Part shown: positions 15,655 to 25,165 of the stretch, in pieces
Position numbering within the stretch: the stretch's first letter is position 1
Layout of the letters: every line of letters begins with the position of its first letter
From: Geobacter sp. UBA5735
Lineage (GTDB): Bacteria; Desulfobacterota; Desulfuromonadia; Geobacterales; Geobacteraceae
Length of the DNA stretch: 64,000 nt
Direction: 5' to 3'
Assembly: GCA_002419385.1 (NCBI GenBank)
Contig: DIFZ01000025.1
Coordinates: forward strand, 11,921-75,920
Notes under the pieces: generated by a model
Databases searched by the model: none
The model's input: only the letters and a program-made list of their open reading frames with translations
What the model was told of the DNA's origin: nothing
Made by a program: the position numbers and the translations under genes

Positions 15655-18090
15655 ATGGAAAACACCCAGGAAAAGGAAGAGCTGAAAATACCCGACATTC
15701 TCCCTCTGCTTCCAGTGCGCGACGTAGTGGTTTACCCTTACATGATCATTCCTCTTTTCGTCGGGCGCGAAATCTCCATCAGCGCGGTTGACTGGGCACT
15801 GTCCAGAGACAGGCTCATTTTCCTCGCGACCCAGAAGGACATATCGGAGGAGGAACCGGCGCCGGATGCGATCTATACCGTCGGTACGGTTGCCATGATC
15901 ATGCGCATGCTCAAGCTTCCGGACGGCCGGGTAAAGATCCTGGTCCAGGGGCTTGCCAAGGGGAAAATAACGGAATTCGTCGATTCCAAACCGTTCTTCT
16001 CCGTGCGCATCGAACGCATAGAAGAACCCGCATCAACCGACGCGTCCCTTGAGACGGAAGCATTCCTGCGAACGATCAAGGAACAGATTGCGCGGATCAC
16101 CTCTCTCGGGAAAAGCATCTCCTCGGAAGTGACGGTGATCCTTGAGAACATGCAGGACCCCGGCAGTCTCGCCGACCTCATTGCGAGCAATATCGGGCTG
16201 AAAGTCGAGGAAGCCCAGAAACTCCTGGAAACCATCGATCCCATCGAACGCCTGAAAAAGGTCAACGAGTATCTTAACAAGGAGATAGAGCTCCTCTCCA
16301 TGCAGGCCCGCATCCAGTCTGCCGCGAAGGAGGAAATGGGGAAAACCCAGAGAGAATATTTCCTGCGCGAACAGCTCCGTGCCATACAGCAGGAACTGGG
16401 TGAAACAGACTCCCGCACTGAGGAAATGGCAGAGCTTCGTGCAGCCATCGAAGAAGCCAAGATGCCCGCAACTGTTGAAAAAGAGGCTCTCAAACAGCTG
16501 GGAAGACTTGAACAGATGCATCCCGACGCAGCGGAATCCAACATGCTGCGGACCTACCTCGACTGGCTGGTGGAACTGCCCTGGAGCACGTCAACCAAGG
16601 ACGTACTGGACATCAGCAGGGCTCGTCAGATTCTGGACGAAGACCACTACTATCTTGAAAAGATCAAGGACCGGATTCTTGAATTTCTGGCAGTACGCAA
16701 ACTGAGAAAAAAGATGAAGGGCCCCATTCTCTGTTTCGTCGGCCCTCCGGGCGTCGGCAAGACCTCTCTGGGCAAATCCATTGCACGGGCCATGGGCCGG
16801 AAGTTCCTGCGCATCTCGCTGGGCGGAGTGCGGGATGAAGCTGAAATGCGCGGGCACCGCAGAACTTACGTGGGAGCCCTGCCGGGCCGGATCATCCAGG
16901 GGCTGAAACAGGCCGGGTCAAACAACCCCGTTTTCATGCTGGATGAAATCGACAAGTTGGGCGCCGATTTCCGCGGCGACCCATCCTCCGCACTGCTGGA
17001 GATCCTGGACCCTGAACAGAACCACACGTTCTCGGATCACTATATCAATCTCCCCTTCAACCTGTCGAATGTCATGTTCATTGCCACCGCCAACCAGATC
17101 GACCCGGTGCCGAGCGCACTGCGCGACAGGATGGAGGTCATCTCCCTTTCCGGCTACACTGAAGAGGAGAAGCTGCAGATCGCCAAGCGCTACCTGATCC
17201 CCCGCCAGATCAAGGAAAACGGCATCACCGACAAGATCATATCCTTCTCCGATGAAGCCATCAAAACCGTCATCGAGAAATACACGAGGGAGGCGGGATT
17301 GCGGAACCTGGAGCGGGAAATCGGCTCCATCTGCCGCAAAGTCGCACGTAAAGTCGCCGAAGGAAAGAAGCAGCTGTATACCATCAGCTCCACGTCGGTC
17401 GCCAAGTACCTTGGTCCCCCCAAGTTTCTCCGTGAAGGGGAAATGGAAACCAACGAGATCGGTGTGGCCACCGGCCTGGCCTGGACCCCGGTCGGCGGGG
17501 AAGTCCTCTTCGTGGAAGCCACCATCATGAAGGGAAAGGGCGGCCTCACCCTGACCGGACAGCTCGGCGACGTTATGAAGGAATCTGCCCAGGCTGCACT
17601 GTCCTACATTCGCTCCAAGTCCGGCGAATTCCAGCTGGCCGAGGATTTTTTCACCAACCTGGAGATCCACGTCCATGTCCCGGCAGGCGCGATTCCGAAA
17701 GACGGGCCGTCCGCCGGAATCACCATGGCAACAGCCCTGGTATCGGCGCTCACCAGGATTCCCGTCAGGAGGGAAGTGGCCATGACCGGTGAAATCACCC
17801 TGCGCGGCAGGGTGCTGCCGATCGGCGGTCTGAAGGAAAAGATGCTGGCTGCCATTCGTGCCGGCGTAACCACCATCGTCATTCCGGAGCAAAATGGCAA
17901 GGACCTGGAAGAAATACCGAAGCACATTCTGAAAAAAATAAAAATCGTCACCGCCAAGACCATAGATGATGTCCTGAAATTGACCCTGGAAAAATATCCT
18001 CCGCCTGCTCCGCCGCCGGCAAAGGGAATCCCTCACAAAGCCAAGGCAGCCGCAAAGCGGATTCCATCACATTCAAAGGTTGTTTCTTGA
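15655..18090 (+). CDS. lon: ATP-dependent Lon protease
   Basis: 811-residue Lon: N-terminal substrate-binding domain (LPLLPVRDVVVYPYMIIPLF), AAA+ module with Walker A GPPGVGKTSLGKS and Walker B VFMLDEIDK, and a C-terminal protease domain with catalytic Ser in PKDGPSAGITMA and Lys in GGLKEKMLAAIRAG. It degrades misfolded and regulatory proteins in the cytoplasm. AAAGGAG seven bases upstream picks this ATG over two earlier in-frame ones. The last ~30 residues are an unusual Pro/Ala/Lys-rich tail (PPPAPPPAKG). Confidence 0.97.
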   Translation: MENTQEKEELKIPDILPLLPVRDVVVYPYMIIPLFVGREISISAVDWALSRDRLIFLATQKDISEEEPAPDAIYTVGTVAMIMRMLKLPDGRVKILVQGLAKGKITEFVDSKPFFSVRIERIEEPASTDASLETEAFLRTIKEQIARITSLGKSISSEVTVILENMQDPGSLADLIASNIGLKVEEAQKLLETIDPIERLKKVNEYLNKEIELLSMQARIQSAAKEEMGKTQREYFLREQLRAIQQELGETDSRTEEMAELRAAIEEAKMPATVEKEALKQLGRLEQMHPDAAESNMLRTYLDWLVELPWSTSTKDVLDISRARQILDEDHYYLEKIKDRILEFLAVRKLRKKMKGPILCFVGPPGVGKTSLGKSIARAMGRKFLRISLGGVRDEAEMRGHRRTYVGALPGRIIQGLKQAGSNNPVFMLDEIDKLGADFRGDPSSALLEILDPEQNHTFSDHYINLPFNLSNVMFIATANQIDPVPSALRDRMEVISLSGYTEEEKLQIAKRYLIPRQIKENGITDKIISFSDEAIKTVIEKYTREAGLRNLEREIGSICRKVARKVAEGKKQLYTISSTSVAKYLGPPKFLREGEMETNEIGVATGLAWTPVGGEVLFVEATIMKGKGGLTLTGQLGDVMKESAQAALSYIRSKSGEFQLAEDFFTNLEIHVHVPAGAIPKDGPSAGITMATALVSALTRIPVRREVAMTGEITLRGRVLPIGGLKEKMLAAIRAGVTTIVIPEQNGKDLEEIPKHILKKIKIVTAKTIDDVLKLTLEKYPPPAPPPAKGIPHKAKAAAKRIPSHSKVVS

Positions 18091-19088
18091 GACACGATGC
18101 CACGCTGAAATCGCTGGGCGAGTTCGGTTTCATCGACCGGATCGCCCGGCGCGCACCTGACGGAAGCGGCGTCGTCCTGGGCATCGGAGACGACGCCGCC
18201 GCCGTGGCCCCGTCGGCCGGAAACCTGACCCTGATAACCACCGACATGCTGGTGGAAGGGATCCATTTCGACCTCGCTTTCTGTGATGCCTTTTCCCTGG
18301 GCAGGAAAGCTCTATCCGTCAACCTGTCGGACATAGCCGCAATGGGCGGGACCCCCCGCCACGCACTCCTCTCCCTGGCCGTTCCCCCGTCGGTGGACCT
18401 CGCACTGCTCGACGACATGTTGCAGGGAATGATGCAGCGGGCCGCAGAATTCGGCGTCAGCCTGATCGGCGGCGATACGTGTTCGTCCCCGGACCGCATG
18501 GTTCTGTCTTTGACAGTACTGGGCGAACAGCTGCCGGAGAGGATCGTTCGGCGATCCGGCGCCTGCCCGGGTGATGCCGTATGCGTAACCGGAACCCTGG
18601 GAGACTCGGCGCTCGGCCTGCAGCTGCTGAAAAAAGGGGATCGGGACGGATTCCTGATCGCACGGCATCTCGACCCCACGCCACGGGTACGGGAAGGAAG
18701 AGCGCTCGCCGATGCTGCACTTCCTTCTGCCATGATCGACCTGAGTGACGGCCTGCTGGCGGACCTCCAGCACATCCTGGACAGTTCCTCCGTGGGTGCA
18801 CGGCTCAGGATGGCTGATATCCCCCTGTCGCCCGCTTTCCGGGAAAAACTCCCGGCCATGTCTGAAGAGGCCCGCTGCCTCGCGCTTTCCGGCGGCGAGG
18901 ACTACGAACTGCTGTTTTCCGTCCCTCCTTCCAGGATGTCCGCGCTGCGTTCAGTGATGCAGGAAACGGGCACTCCGCTGGCCGTCATTGGCGTCATTAC
19001 TGAAACGAAGCGCTTGGCCGTCGCAGATGCTGACGGCATTGAACTGCCCCTCCAGACAAAAGGGTTCGATCATTTTGCAGGGTCATGA
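18087..19088 (+). CDS. thiL: Thiamine-monophosphate kinase
   Basis: 333 residues of the AIR synthase/ThiL family: GIGDDAAAV at the N-terminus, LITTDMLVEGIHFDL, SVNLSDIAAMGG and SGGEDYELLFSV near the C-terminus. It phosphorylates thiamine monophosphate to the diphosphate cofactor. The start is a TTG overlapping the lon stop (TTGA), so thiL appears translationally coupled to lon. Confidence 0.95.
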   Translation: MRHDATLKSLGEFGFIDRIARRAPDGSGVVLGIGDDAAAVAPSAGNLTLITTDMLVEGIHFDLAFCDAFSLGRKALSVNLSDIAAMGGTPRHALLSLAVPPSVDLALLDDMLQGMMQRAAEFGVSLIGGDTCSSPDRMVLSLTVLGEQLPERIVRRSGACPGDAVCVTGTLGDSALGLQLLKKGDRDGFLIARHLDPTPRVREGRALADAALPSAMIDLSDGLLADLQHILDSSSVGARLRMADIPLSPAFREKLPAMSEEARCLALSGGEDYELLFSVPPSRMSALRSVMQETGTPLAVIGVITETKRLAVADADGIELPLQTKGFDHFAGS

Positions 19089-19184
19089 TTCAGGGGCACG
19101 GCACCGCCATGCCGGCACGACAGCCCAGGCGGCAGAGGCTCAGCGCCGTGAAAGCTCCGACCCGGCCTTTTCTCAGCTTTTCCC

Positions 19185-20096
19185 ATGACTCACGACGGAA
19201 TAACACACTTTCAGCCAAGACAGACTCCTGCTGCCATGCAAAGACCCACTCTGATAACCTCCGGAAGAGGCGAGGACCGGGGAGACATCCCCGAAAGGTC
19301 GTATGAGAAAATCCGGCGTATCCTCAAGGCCATGACCGGACTGCGTCTCGCCGATTACAAGCGCTCCTGCGTGAAACGGCGGATCGCCGTGCGCATGAGG
19401 GCAGTCGGCTGTGAAACCGCCGAAGAATATGTGGAATTCCTCCTCACGGAAAGGGCTGAGCCGGCCATGCTGGCAAAAAAACTGACCATCCATGTCAGCA
19501 AATTCTTCCGCAACCCATCAACGTTCGCCAAGCTGAAAGATGTTGTTCTCCCCGCCCTCTTCTCCCGTTGCAGGTTGGAGGGGCGCCGAAACATCTCCCT
19601 CTGGAGCATGGGGTGCGCTGCAGGAGAGGAACCCTATACCCTTGCCATGGTCCTGCGGGATTTTTTTGCCCAGGAATTGTCCCTTTACAACGTGTCCATT
19701 CACGGGACCGACATTGACCGCGACATCCTGCAACTGGCAGACGCTGCGGTGTACGGCGCGGAAAGCCTGGATGAAACCCCGCCCGAAATGCGGGAGCGCC
19801 ACTTCTTCTGCACGGAGGGGAAGTATCACCTCGATCCGCGGGTCCGGGAAATGGTTTCCTTTGCTCACCACGACCTGCTGCGACTGCCGTGCAAAGATGC
19901 AACCGACCTTATCCTCTGCAGGAACGTGCTGATTTATTTCGAACGCACCGCGCAGGAGTCCGTCTTGACCTCCTTTGCCGGAGCACTCCGCGAAGGCGGA
20001 TTCCTGGTCCTGGGAAAAACCGAAACCATGATGGGCGGAGCGAGGGCACTGTTCCGCCCCGTATGCCAGATCGAGCGCATCTACCGCAAAGCCTGA
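19185..20096 (+). CDS. cheR: Chemotaxis protein methyltransferase CheR
   Basis: 303 residues with the CheR N-terminal helical domain (MTGLRLADYKRSCVKRRIAV) and a SAM-binding domain (SMGCAAGEEPYTLAMVL; NVLIYFERTAQE; LGKTETM). It methylates glutamates of chemoreceptors. There is no clear ribosome site; an ATG at 19236 is an alternative start. It lies immediately upstream of the mcp-cheW-cheA set but before that set's own promoter. Confidence 0.93.
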   Translation: MTHDGITHFQPRQTPAAMQRPTLITSGRGEDRGDIPERSYEKIRRILKAMTGLRLADYKRSCVKRRIAVRMRAVGCETAEEYVEFLLTERAEPAMLAKKLTIHVSKFFRNPSTFAKLKDVVLPALFSRCRLEGRRNISLWSMGCAAGEEPYTLAMVLRDFFAQELSLYNVSIHGTDIDRDILQLADAAVYGAESLDETPPEMRERHFFCTEGKYHLDPRVREMVSFAHHDLLRLPCKDATDLILCRNVLIYFERTAQESVLTSFAGALREGGFLVLGKTETMMGGARALFRPVCQIERIYRKA

Positions 20097-20143
20097 GCTG
20101 CATCTTGTCCCGGTACGCACACGAGAAAGCACCCTTTGCCCCA

Positions 20144-20159
20144 TGGCATGACTGTTGCT
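20144..20159 (+). promoter_or_regulatory. Sigma-54 (RpoN) promoter for mcp-cheW-cheA
   Basis: TGGCATG-ACTG-TTGCT matches the -24/-12 consensus TGGCACG-N4-TTGCW except for T in place of C in the -24 box, with correct spacing. It sits about 70 bases before the mcp start in an intergenic, otherwise AT-rich stretch. Confidence 0.65.
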
Positions 20160-20230
20160 TTATATCGCATTATCCAGTATATATAGTTATTTCCAGCTCA
20201 TCCCTCTGGCCCAATGGAAAGGAGAAAGAC

Positions 20231-21511
20231 ATGCGTATCCCCATTGGATACAAATTCATCCTCGGGTTTGTCGTGGTTGTCGCCGCAGTGGCATTCACCC
20301 CCAAGGGAGTCCAGTTGCTGGGCTATTCTCCCGAAGCCACCAACCTTTTCAGCTATATCGTTGCCTTGACCATAGGCCTTATCCTCGGATGGTTCTTTTC
20401 AAAAACGTTCACCAGGAACATTACGAAGCTGAACGAATCCGCGGAAGCCATCAGCATGGGGGATCTGACCGGAGAGCTCTCCCTGGACGGAAGCCGCTTC
20501 CCTGACGAAACCGTCGACATGGCCGCTTCCATCGACCGCATGAAAGAAAACCTGCGGGAGCTGGTGAGGAGCATCAGGGAAATTGCGGAAAAAGTCTCCG
20601 AATCCGCCAAAACCCTGTCATCCAATGCCGTGGAAATCAACGCTTCGACCGAAGAAGTGGCATTGGCCGTGGAACATATCTCGAGGGGAGCGGAAAAACA
20701 GGCGGACATGGTAGGCAGAAGCTCGAAGGTCATCCACGAAATGGCCATATCCATTGAACTGGTCGCCAAGAGGGCACGGGAAGCCGCGGGCAGCACAAGG
20801 GATACCAGCCTTTCGGCCCGGCGCGGCGGGGAACAGGCACAGGATCTCCTGGAAAAGATGCGCGGGTTCTTCGATCGCGTCGAGATGAGCGGGAGGCAGT
20901 TCATGGAATTCAACGCAAAGCTGCAGAGGGTCGGAAAGATTGCCGATTTCATTGCCGATATTGCCCGGCAAACCAATATGCTGGCACTGAATGCCTCTAT
21001 CGAGGCTGCACGGGCAGGCGAATACGGCAAAGGTTTTGCGGTTGTTGCGGAAGAAGTGCGGAAACTGTCCGAAGGCACGGGAAAATCCGCCGAAGACATC
21101 ATTGAGCTCATCAGCGCTGTCCGCGAAGAGAGCCATCGCGTCCAGGACACGATAGTCGACATCTCCAGGAACATCGGTGACGGCAAGAAAAACATCGACA
21201 GTACCGCCGATTCCTTCAGGGAGATCGTGCAGACGGTCATGGAAACCGAGCGCAAAGCGAACAGCATCGCCGATCTGTCCGGCATGCAGACCGACGGGGC
21301 CGCCCAGATGGTCAAGAACGTTGACGACATCGCCAAGGTAGCCGAGGAAAACGCCGCTTCCACGGAGCAGGTCTCGGCAGCGACCCAGCAGCAGGCAGTG
21401 GCAATGCAGGAAATGTCCCAGGCGGCACGGGAACTCGCCCTCCTCTCCGCTGACCTGTGCACCTGCGTAGAGCGCTTCACTCTTCCGACACGGGAGGTCG
21501 CTGCAGGATGA
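20231..21511 (+). CDS. Methyl-accepting chemotaxis protein without periplasmic sensor
   Basis: 426 residues. Two membrane helices (FILGFVVVVAAVAF; YIVALTIGLILGWFF) are joined by only ~20 residues, so there is no periplasmic ligand domain. A HAMP domain follows, then the signalling domain with the hairpin tip IADIARQTNMLALNASIEAA. No CheR-tethering pentapeptide is seen at the C-terminus (TREVAAG). It may sense through the membrane, the HAMP region or another protein. AAAGGAG upstream fixes the start. It overlaps cheW by ATGA. Confidence 0.95.
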   Translation: MRIPIGYKFILGFVVVVAAVAFTPKGVQLLGYSPEATNLFSYIVALTIGLILGWFFSKTFTRNITKLNESAEAISMGDLTGELSLDGSRFPDETVDMAASIDRMKENLRELVRSIREIAEKVSESAKTLSSNAVEINASTEEVALAVEHISRGAEKQADMVGRSSKVIHEMAISIELVAKRAREAAGSTRDTSLSARRGGEQAQDLLEKMRGFFDRVEMSGRQFMEFNAKLQRVGKIADFIADIARQTNMLALNASIEAARAGEYGKGFAVVAEEVRKLSEGTGKSAEDIIELISAVREESHRVQDTIVDISRNIGDGKKNIDSTADSFREIVQTVMETERKANSIADLSGMQTDGAAQMVKNVDDIAKVAEENAASTEQVSAATQQQAVAMQEMSQAARELALLSADLCTCVERFTLPTREVAAG

Positions 21512-21954
21512 AGGCGCAGCAGGAGCGGTTCCTGATCGTGTCGGTAAGCGACAAGCGTTTCGCCTTCCCGTTGAAAGACATCGCCGAAGTCATGGAAACC
21601 TTCCGGACATACCCCATACCCAAAGCGCCGCCGGAATACGTCGGCGTCATGAATTCACACGGAGCACCGGTGCCCGTGCTGGATTTCGGCTCTTTTCTGC
21701 ACGGGCGCCCCGCACGTCAGTCAGGCACGATACTCGTTATCGACAGCAGGATCGGCTCACTCGCACTTCTGGTAGACGGAATCGAAAAGATCGTTTCCGG
21801 CTGCACCGCCGAAACCGGCAGCGAGCGCGACTGGCTTTCAGGAACATCTCTAGAGCTTGAAATGGAAACAATTCCCTCACCGTCACTGGAAAAACTGGTA
21901 GCGCTGCTGGAAGAGACTCTTCAAGGGTCGGGGGCAACCTCCCGAAAACCATGA
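21508..21954 (+). CDS. cheW: Chemotaxis adaptor CheW
   Basis: 148-residue CheW-domain protein (FLIVSVSDKRFAFPLKDIAE; VMNSHGAPVPVLDF; GSLALLVDGIEKIV). It couples receptors to CheA. The start overlaps the mcp stop by ATGA with GGGAGGT upstream. The sequence is fairly divergent in the C-terminal third. Confidence 0.92.
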   Translation: MKAQQERFLIVSVSDKRFAFPLKDIAEVMETFRTYPIPKAPPEYVGVMNSHGAPVPVLDFGSFLHGRPARQSGTILVIDSRIGSLALLVDGIEKIVSGCTAETGSERDWLSGTSLELEMETIPSPSLEKLVALLEETLQGSGATSRKP

Positions 21955-22079
21955 GGATCTTTCATGCACCGATCACCTGGATTCCGGCACGTGCAGTTTT
22001 TTTCAAACTGCTGGGACGAAATGTGAAAAATCGGCTGCCGCACATCTTCTGCCCGATGCACAAAGGGAGGAACCACTGA

Positions 22080-23723
22080 ATGGACATGACCCAGTACAAG
22101 GATCTGTTCATCTCTGAGGTCAGAGAACACCTCCACACCATGAACGATACCATTGTGGCACTGGAGCGGGATCCGGGCGATCGCGACAAGATCGACACTC
22201 TCTTCAGAATGGCCCATTCCATCAAGGGAATGGCTGCGTCCATGGGTTATGAAGCAATGGCTGAGCTTGCCCACACCATGGAAGACCTGATGGACAAGGT
22301 CAGGAAAGCAGCCTTTGTCTTTGAAGCCGGCATTGCCGACCTCCTCCTGGAAGGTGCCGATCGCCTGGCAGATATGGTTCGCGGAGTGGCAGAGGATGGC
22401 ACGTCCGAGCAGGAAATCTCCGGGCTGCTGCGAAAACTTGCCGGATACACCCCCGCCTCTGACAAACAGCGGAAACGAAGCGCACCCGGCCTGCAGAGGG
22501 ATGAGACTGTGCCGCTGAGCGGGAAACCCGGCGTAACCGAAAGCATCGGGCAGAAAACCGGCGACCGGAAGGCCGGCCAGCAGACGGTCCGTGTCAGGAC
22601 GGAAGTGCTTGACAGTCTTGTAAACATAACCGGAGAACTGGTAACCACCAAGAACAGGCTCGCAACTATTGCCGGAGCTTCAGGGTCACGATCACTGGAC
22701 ACGGCAGTTTCCGATCTCTCCCGGCAGGTCCGCGAACTGCATGACGAAATACTGAAGTTGCGGCTGATGCCCTTCGGAGCGGCAGCCGACCGCCTGCCGC
22801 GAACGTTGCGCGATGTGGCAAAGAAGAGCGGCAAAGATGTCTCTCTCAGGATAAGCGGCAGGGAGATAGAACTTGACCGCAGCATACTCGAAGAAATTGC
22901 GGACCCGCTGCTCCATATTCTTCGAAATGCGGTCGACCACGGCATAGAAGCACCGGAAGAACGTCTTGCTGCAGGAAAACCACCCTGCGGAACCATCGCG
23001 ATCAAGGCCCGCAAGGAACATGACAGGGTCATCATCAGCATTTCCGACGATGGAAGAGGCATGGATCCGTGCAGGATAATTGCCGCAGCACAGGAAAAAG
23101 GCCTCATCAGCGAAGATGAAGGGGCACGCCTGTCCCCCCGGCAGGCATTTCTCCTGACCTGCCTGCCGGGGTTTTCCACTGCGCGGGAGGTAACGGGCAT
23201 TTCCGGCAGGGGGGTGGGCATGGACGTGGTCAGGTCATCGCTCATGTCAATCGCCGGAAACCTGTCCATAGACTCGGAACCCGGCAGGGGAACCATCGTC
23301 AACCTCTCCCTTCCCATGACGATATCTATCATACAGGTACTCCTGGTAGGGTGCGCATCGATGTGCGTCGCGTTCCCGGTCGACAAGATCCTGCGCACCA
23401 TAGACATCAGGCGGGAGACCATGACCACCAGCGGAAGGCGGACAGTATTCATGCTGGGGAACGAGCGCATACCGTTATTGAGCCTCAGCCGTTTGCTGGG
23501 GTTGCCCTTCCCATCCGGCCGGGGCGCTGGAATCCCGGCGGTCATGGTCGAACTGCGGGGCCGTAAGGCCGGCCTTGTCGTGGACCGCTTCATCGGCCAG
23601 CAGGACGTTTTCATCAAACCGTTCGGCAGGCCGCTGAACAGGCTGAAAGGCCTCATGGGCGGCGCAGTCCTCGGGGACGGGCAGATCGTCTGCATCCTGG
23701 ACCCCGCGGAACTCGTCCGCTAG
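22080..23723 (+). CDS. cheA: Chemotaxis histidine kinase CheA lacking the P2 domain
   Basis: 547 residues: P1 Hpt domain with phospho-acceptor His46 in AHSIKGMAASMG, a ~70-residue low-complexity linker where P2 would be, P3 dimerisation (RVRTEVLDSLVNITGELV), P4 ATPase (N-box HILRNAVDHGIEAPEER; SGRGVGMDVV) and P5 CheW-like domain. At 547 residues it is shorter than the usual ~650, and no P2 CheY/CheB-docking domain is visible. No cheY, cheB or cheD is nearby. GGGAGG lies nine bases before the start. The 125-base gap from cheW has no gene. Confidence 0.95.
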   Translation: MDMTQYKDLFISEVREHLHTMNDTIVALERDPGDRDKIDTLFRMAHSIKGMAASMGYEAMAELAHTMEDLMDKVRKAAFVFEAGIADLLLEGADRLADMVRGVAEDGTSEQEISGLLRKLAGYTPASDKQRKRSAPGLQRDETVPLSGKPGVTESIGQKTGDRKAGQQTVRVRTEVLDSLVNITGELVTTKNRLATIAGASGSRSLDTAVSDLSRQVRELHDEILKLRLMPFGAAADRLPRTLRDVAKKSGKDVSLRISGREIELDRSILEEIADPLLHILRNAVDHGIEAPEERLAAGKPPCGTIAIKARKEHDRVIISISDDGRGMDPCRIIAAAQEKGLISEDEGARLSPRQAFLLTCLPGFSTAREVTGISGRGVGMDVVRSSLMSIAGNLSIDSEPGRGTIVNLSLPMTISIIQVLLVGCASMCVAFPVDKILRTIDIRRETMTTSGRRTVFMLGNERIPLLSLSRLLGLPFPSGRGAGIPAVMVELRGRKAGLVVDRFIGQQDVFIKPFGRPLNRLKGLMGGAVLGDGQIVCILDPAELVR

Positions 23724-23824
23724 CTGGTTTCCATCCGGTTTTTCTGAATGGCTGCCAGCTGAAATCTGTTGCGCATGAACCGCGGTTATGGCACTATCAG
23801 CCCCGTTTTCGAAAGGAAGATGAC

Positions 23825-24541
23825 ATGAAATTCTTTACCAGTATGATGCTCCTCTGTTCGTTTGTCGTTACTCCCTGCTTCATCCCGGCGGCACTGGCCG
23901 AGGCTGGAGTCAAGGATGTGATCGCGACCGTTGAGCGCGGCTACAGCTCGCTGAACGATCTGCAGGCCTCTTTTGTGCAGAAATCATATGTCCCGTCCCT
24001 GAAAAGAGATCAGGCCGGCAACGGCACCCTGTTCATCAAGAAAGGCTCCGGAAGTGCAGCCATGTTCCGCTTCGACTACCGGAAGCCAAAACAGCTCATC
24101 GTTTCAGATGGCAGATCCGTCTGGTTCTATCTGCCGGAAAACAGTCAGGTGATGCAGTCCAGCGTCAGGAACATGTTCGAGGGAGACAACGGAATTGCCC
24201 TCAATTACCTGACCGGCATGGGCCGCATTTCCCGCGATTTCAGCATTTCGCCGATGAAAAGGCTGCGTGACCCTTCAGGCAACTACCTCCTGGAACTGGT
24301 ACCCAAGAAGCAGGGCAGGAACCTGTCCAAACTCCAGTTGACAGTCTCCGCGGACGCAGTTGCACAATACCTGAAAGACGGGAACGTGAAGAATACGTTC
24401 CCCATTGTCTCATCGGTAGTATTCGACCAGTTCGGCACCAGGACGTCAATCAGTTTCAGCAACGTCAAGGTGAACCGTGGATTGAAAAGCTCCCTCTTCA
24501 CATTCAAGGTGCCGGCGGGGGTCGAAGTGATCAAGCCATAG
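23825..24541 (+). CDS. lolA: Outer-membrane lipoprotein carrier LolA
   Basis: 238-residue periplasmic chaperone: signal peptide ending near ALA-EAG, then the LolA fold (SSLNDLQASFVQKSYVPSLK; GTLFIKKGSGSAAMFRFDYR; VSDGRSVWFYLPENSQV). It carries lipoproteins from the LolCDE transporter to the outer membrane. AAAGGAAG lies upstream. The gene stands between cheA and yajQ with gaps of about 100 bases on each side. Confidence 0.92.
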   Translation: MKFFTSMMLLCSFVVTPCFIPAALAEAGVKDVIATVERGYSSLNDLQASFVQKSYVPSLKRDQAGNGTLFIKKGSGSAAMFRFDYRKPKQLIVSDGRSVWFYLPENSQVMQSSVRNMFEGDNGIALNYLTGMGRISRDFSISPMKRLRDPSGNYLLELVPKKQGRNLSKLQLTVSADAVAQYLKDGNVKNTFPIVSSVVFDQFGTRTSISFSNVKVNRGLKSSLFTFKVPAGVEVIKP

Positions 24542-24647
24542 GGACGGAAAATAGCGCAAGCTCGTTCCGCAGGGAGAGCCGGAGCCTGTCCGGATCACTG
24601 CAACCCGTTCATGCAAAGAGAAAACAAAAGAGAGGAAAAACAGATAT

Positions 24648-25133
24648 ATGCCGTCATTTGACATAGTCTCACAGATCGATATGCAGGAAGTTGACAATGC
24701 CGTCAACCAGACGGTCAAGGAAATCACCCAGCGCTACGATTTCAAAAATTCCAAGAGCGAGGTTACTCTGGAAAAGGATTCGATCAAGATTCTGGCCGAT
24801 GACGATTTCCGCCTGAAGGCCATCATCGACATTCTCCAGTCCAAATGCATCAAGCGCGGCGTCTCCCTGAAAGCCCTGAACTATGGCAGCGTGGAAACCG
24901 CATCGGGCGGGCTCGTCCGCCAGATCGTCACGCTCCAGCAGGGAATTTCCAAGGAAAAAGGCAAGGAGATACTCGCTGCAATCAAGGAAACCAAGCTGAA
25001 GGTGCAGGGGCAGATCCAGGAAGACCAGGTCAGGGTAACCGGAAAAAACATCGATGATCTCCAGGAAATCATCAAGCTGTTGAAGGGAACGGACCTGGGA
25101 GTCGAAATGCAGTTCATCAATTTCAGACAGTAG
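24648..25133 (+). CDS. yajQ: YajQ-family nucleotide-binding protein
   Basis: 161 residues, full length for YajQ/UPF0234: MPSFDIVSQIDMQEVDNAVN, EITQRYDFKNSKSEV and the C-terminal GVEMQFINFRQ. Members bind RNA or nucleotides; some homologues bind c-di-GMP. Given the several c-di-GMP proteins in this window a signalling role is possible but not shown. Confidence 0.95.
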   Translation: MPSFDIVSQIDMQEVDNAVNQTVKEITQRYDFKNSKSEVTLEKDSIKILADDDFRLKAIIDILQSKCIKRGVSLKALNYGSVETASGGLVRQIVTLQQGISKEKGKEILAAIKETKLKVQGQIQEDQVRVTGKNIDDLQEIIKLLKGTDLGVEMQFINFRQ

Positions 25134-25165
25134 GAGCCCGGTCCGTACAGCTCCGTTCACACGAG

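Noticed and set aside
19085..19306. 73-codon frame overlapping the thiL stop by ATGA
   Set aside because: Overlaps the cheR N-terminus, basic low-complexity translation, no ribosome site.
22247..23695. 482-codon minus-strand frame opposite cheA
   Set aside because: Antisense to an unambiguous CheA; Ser/Arg-rich translation with no domain.
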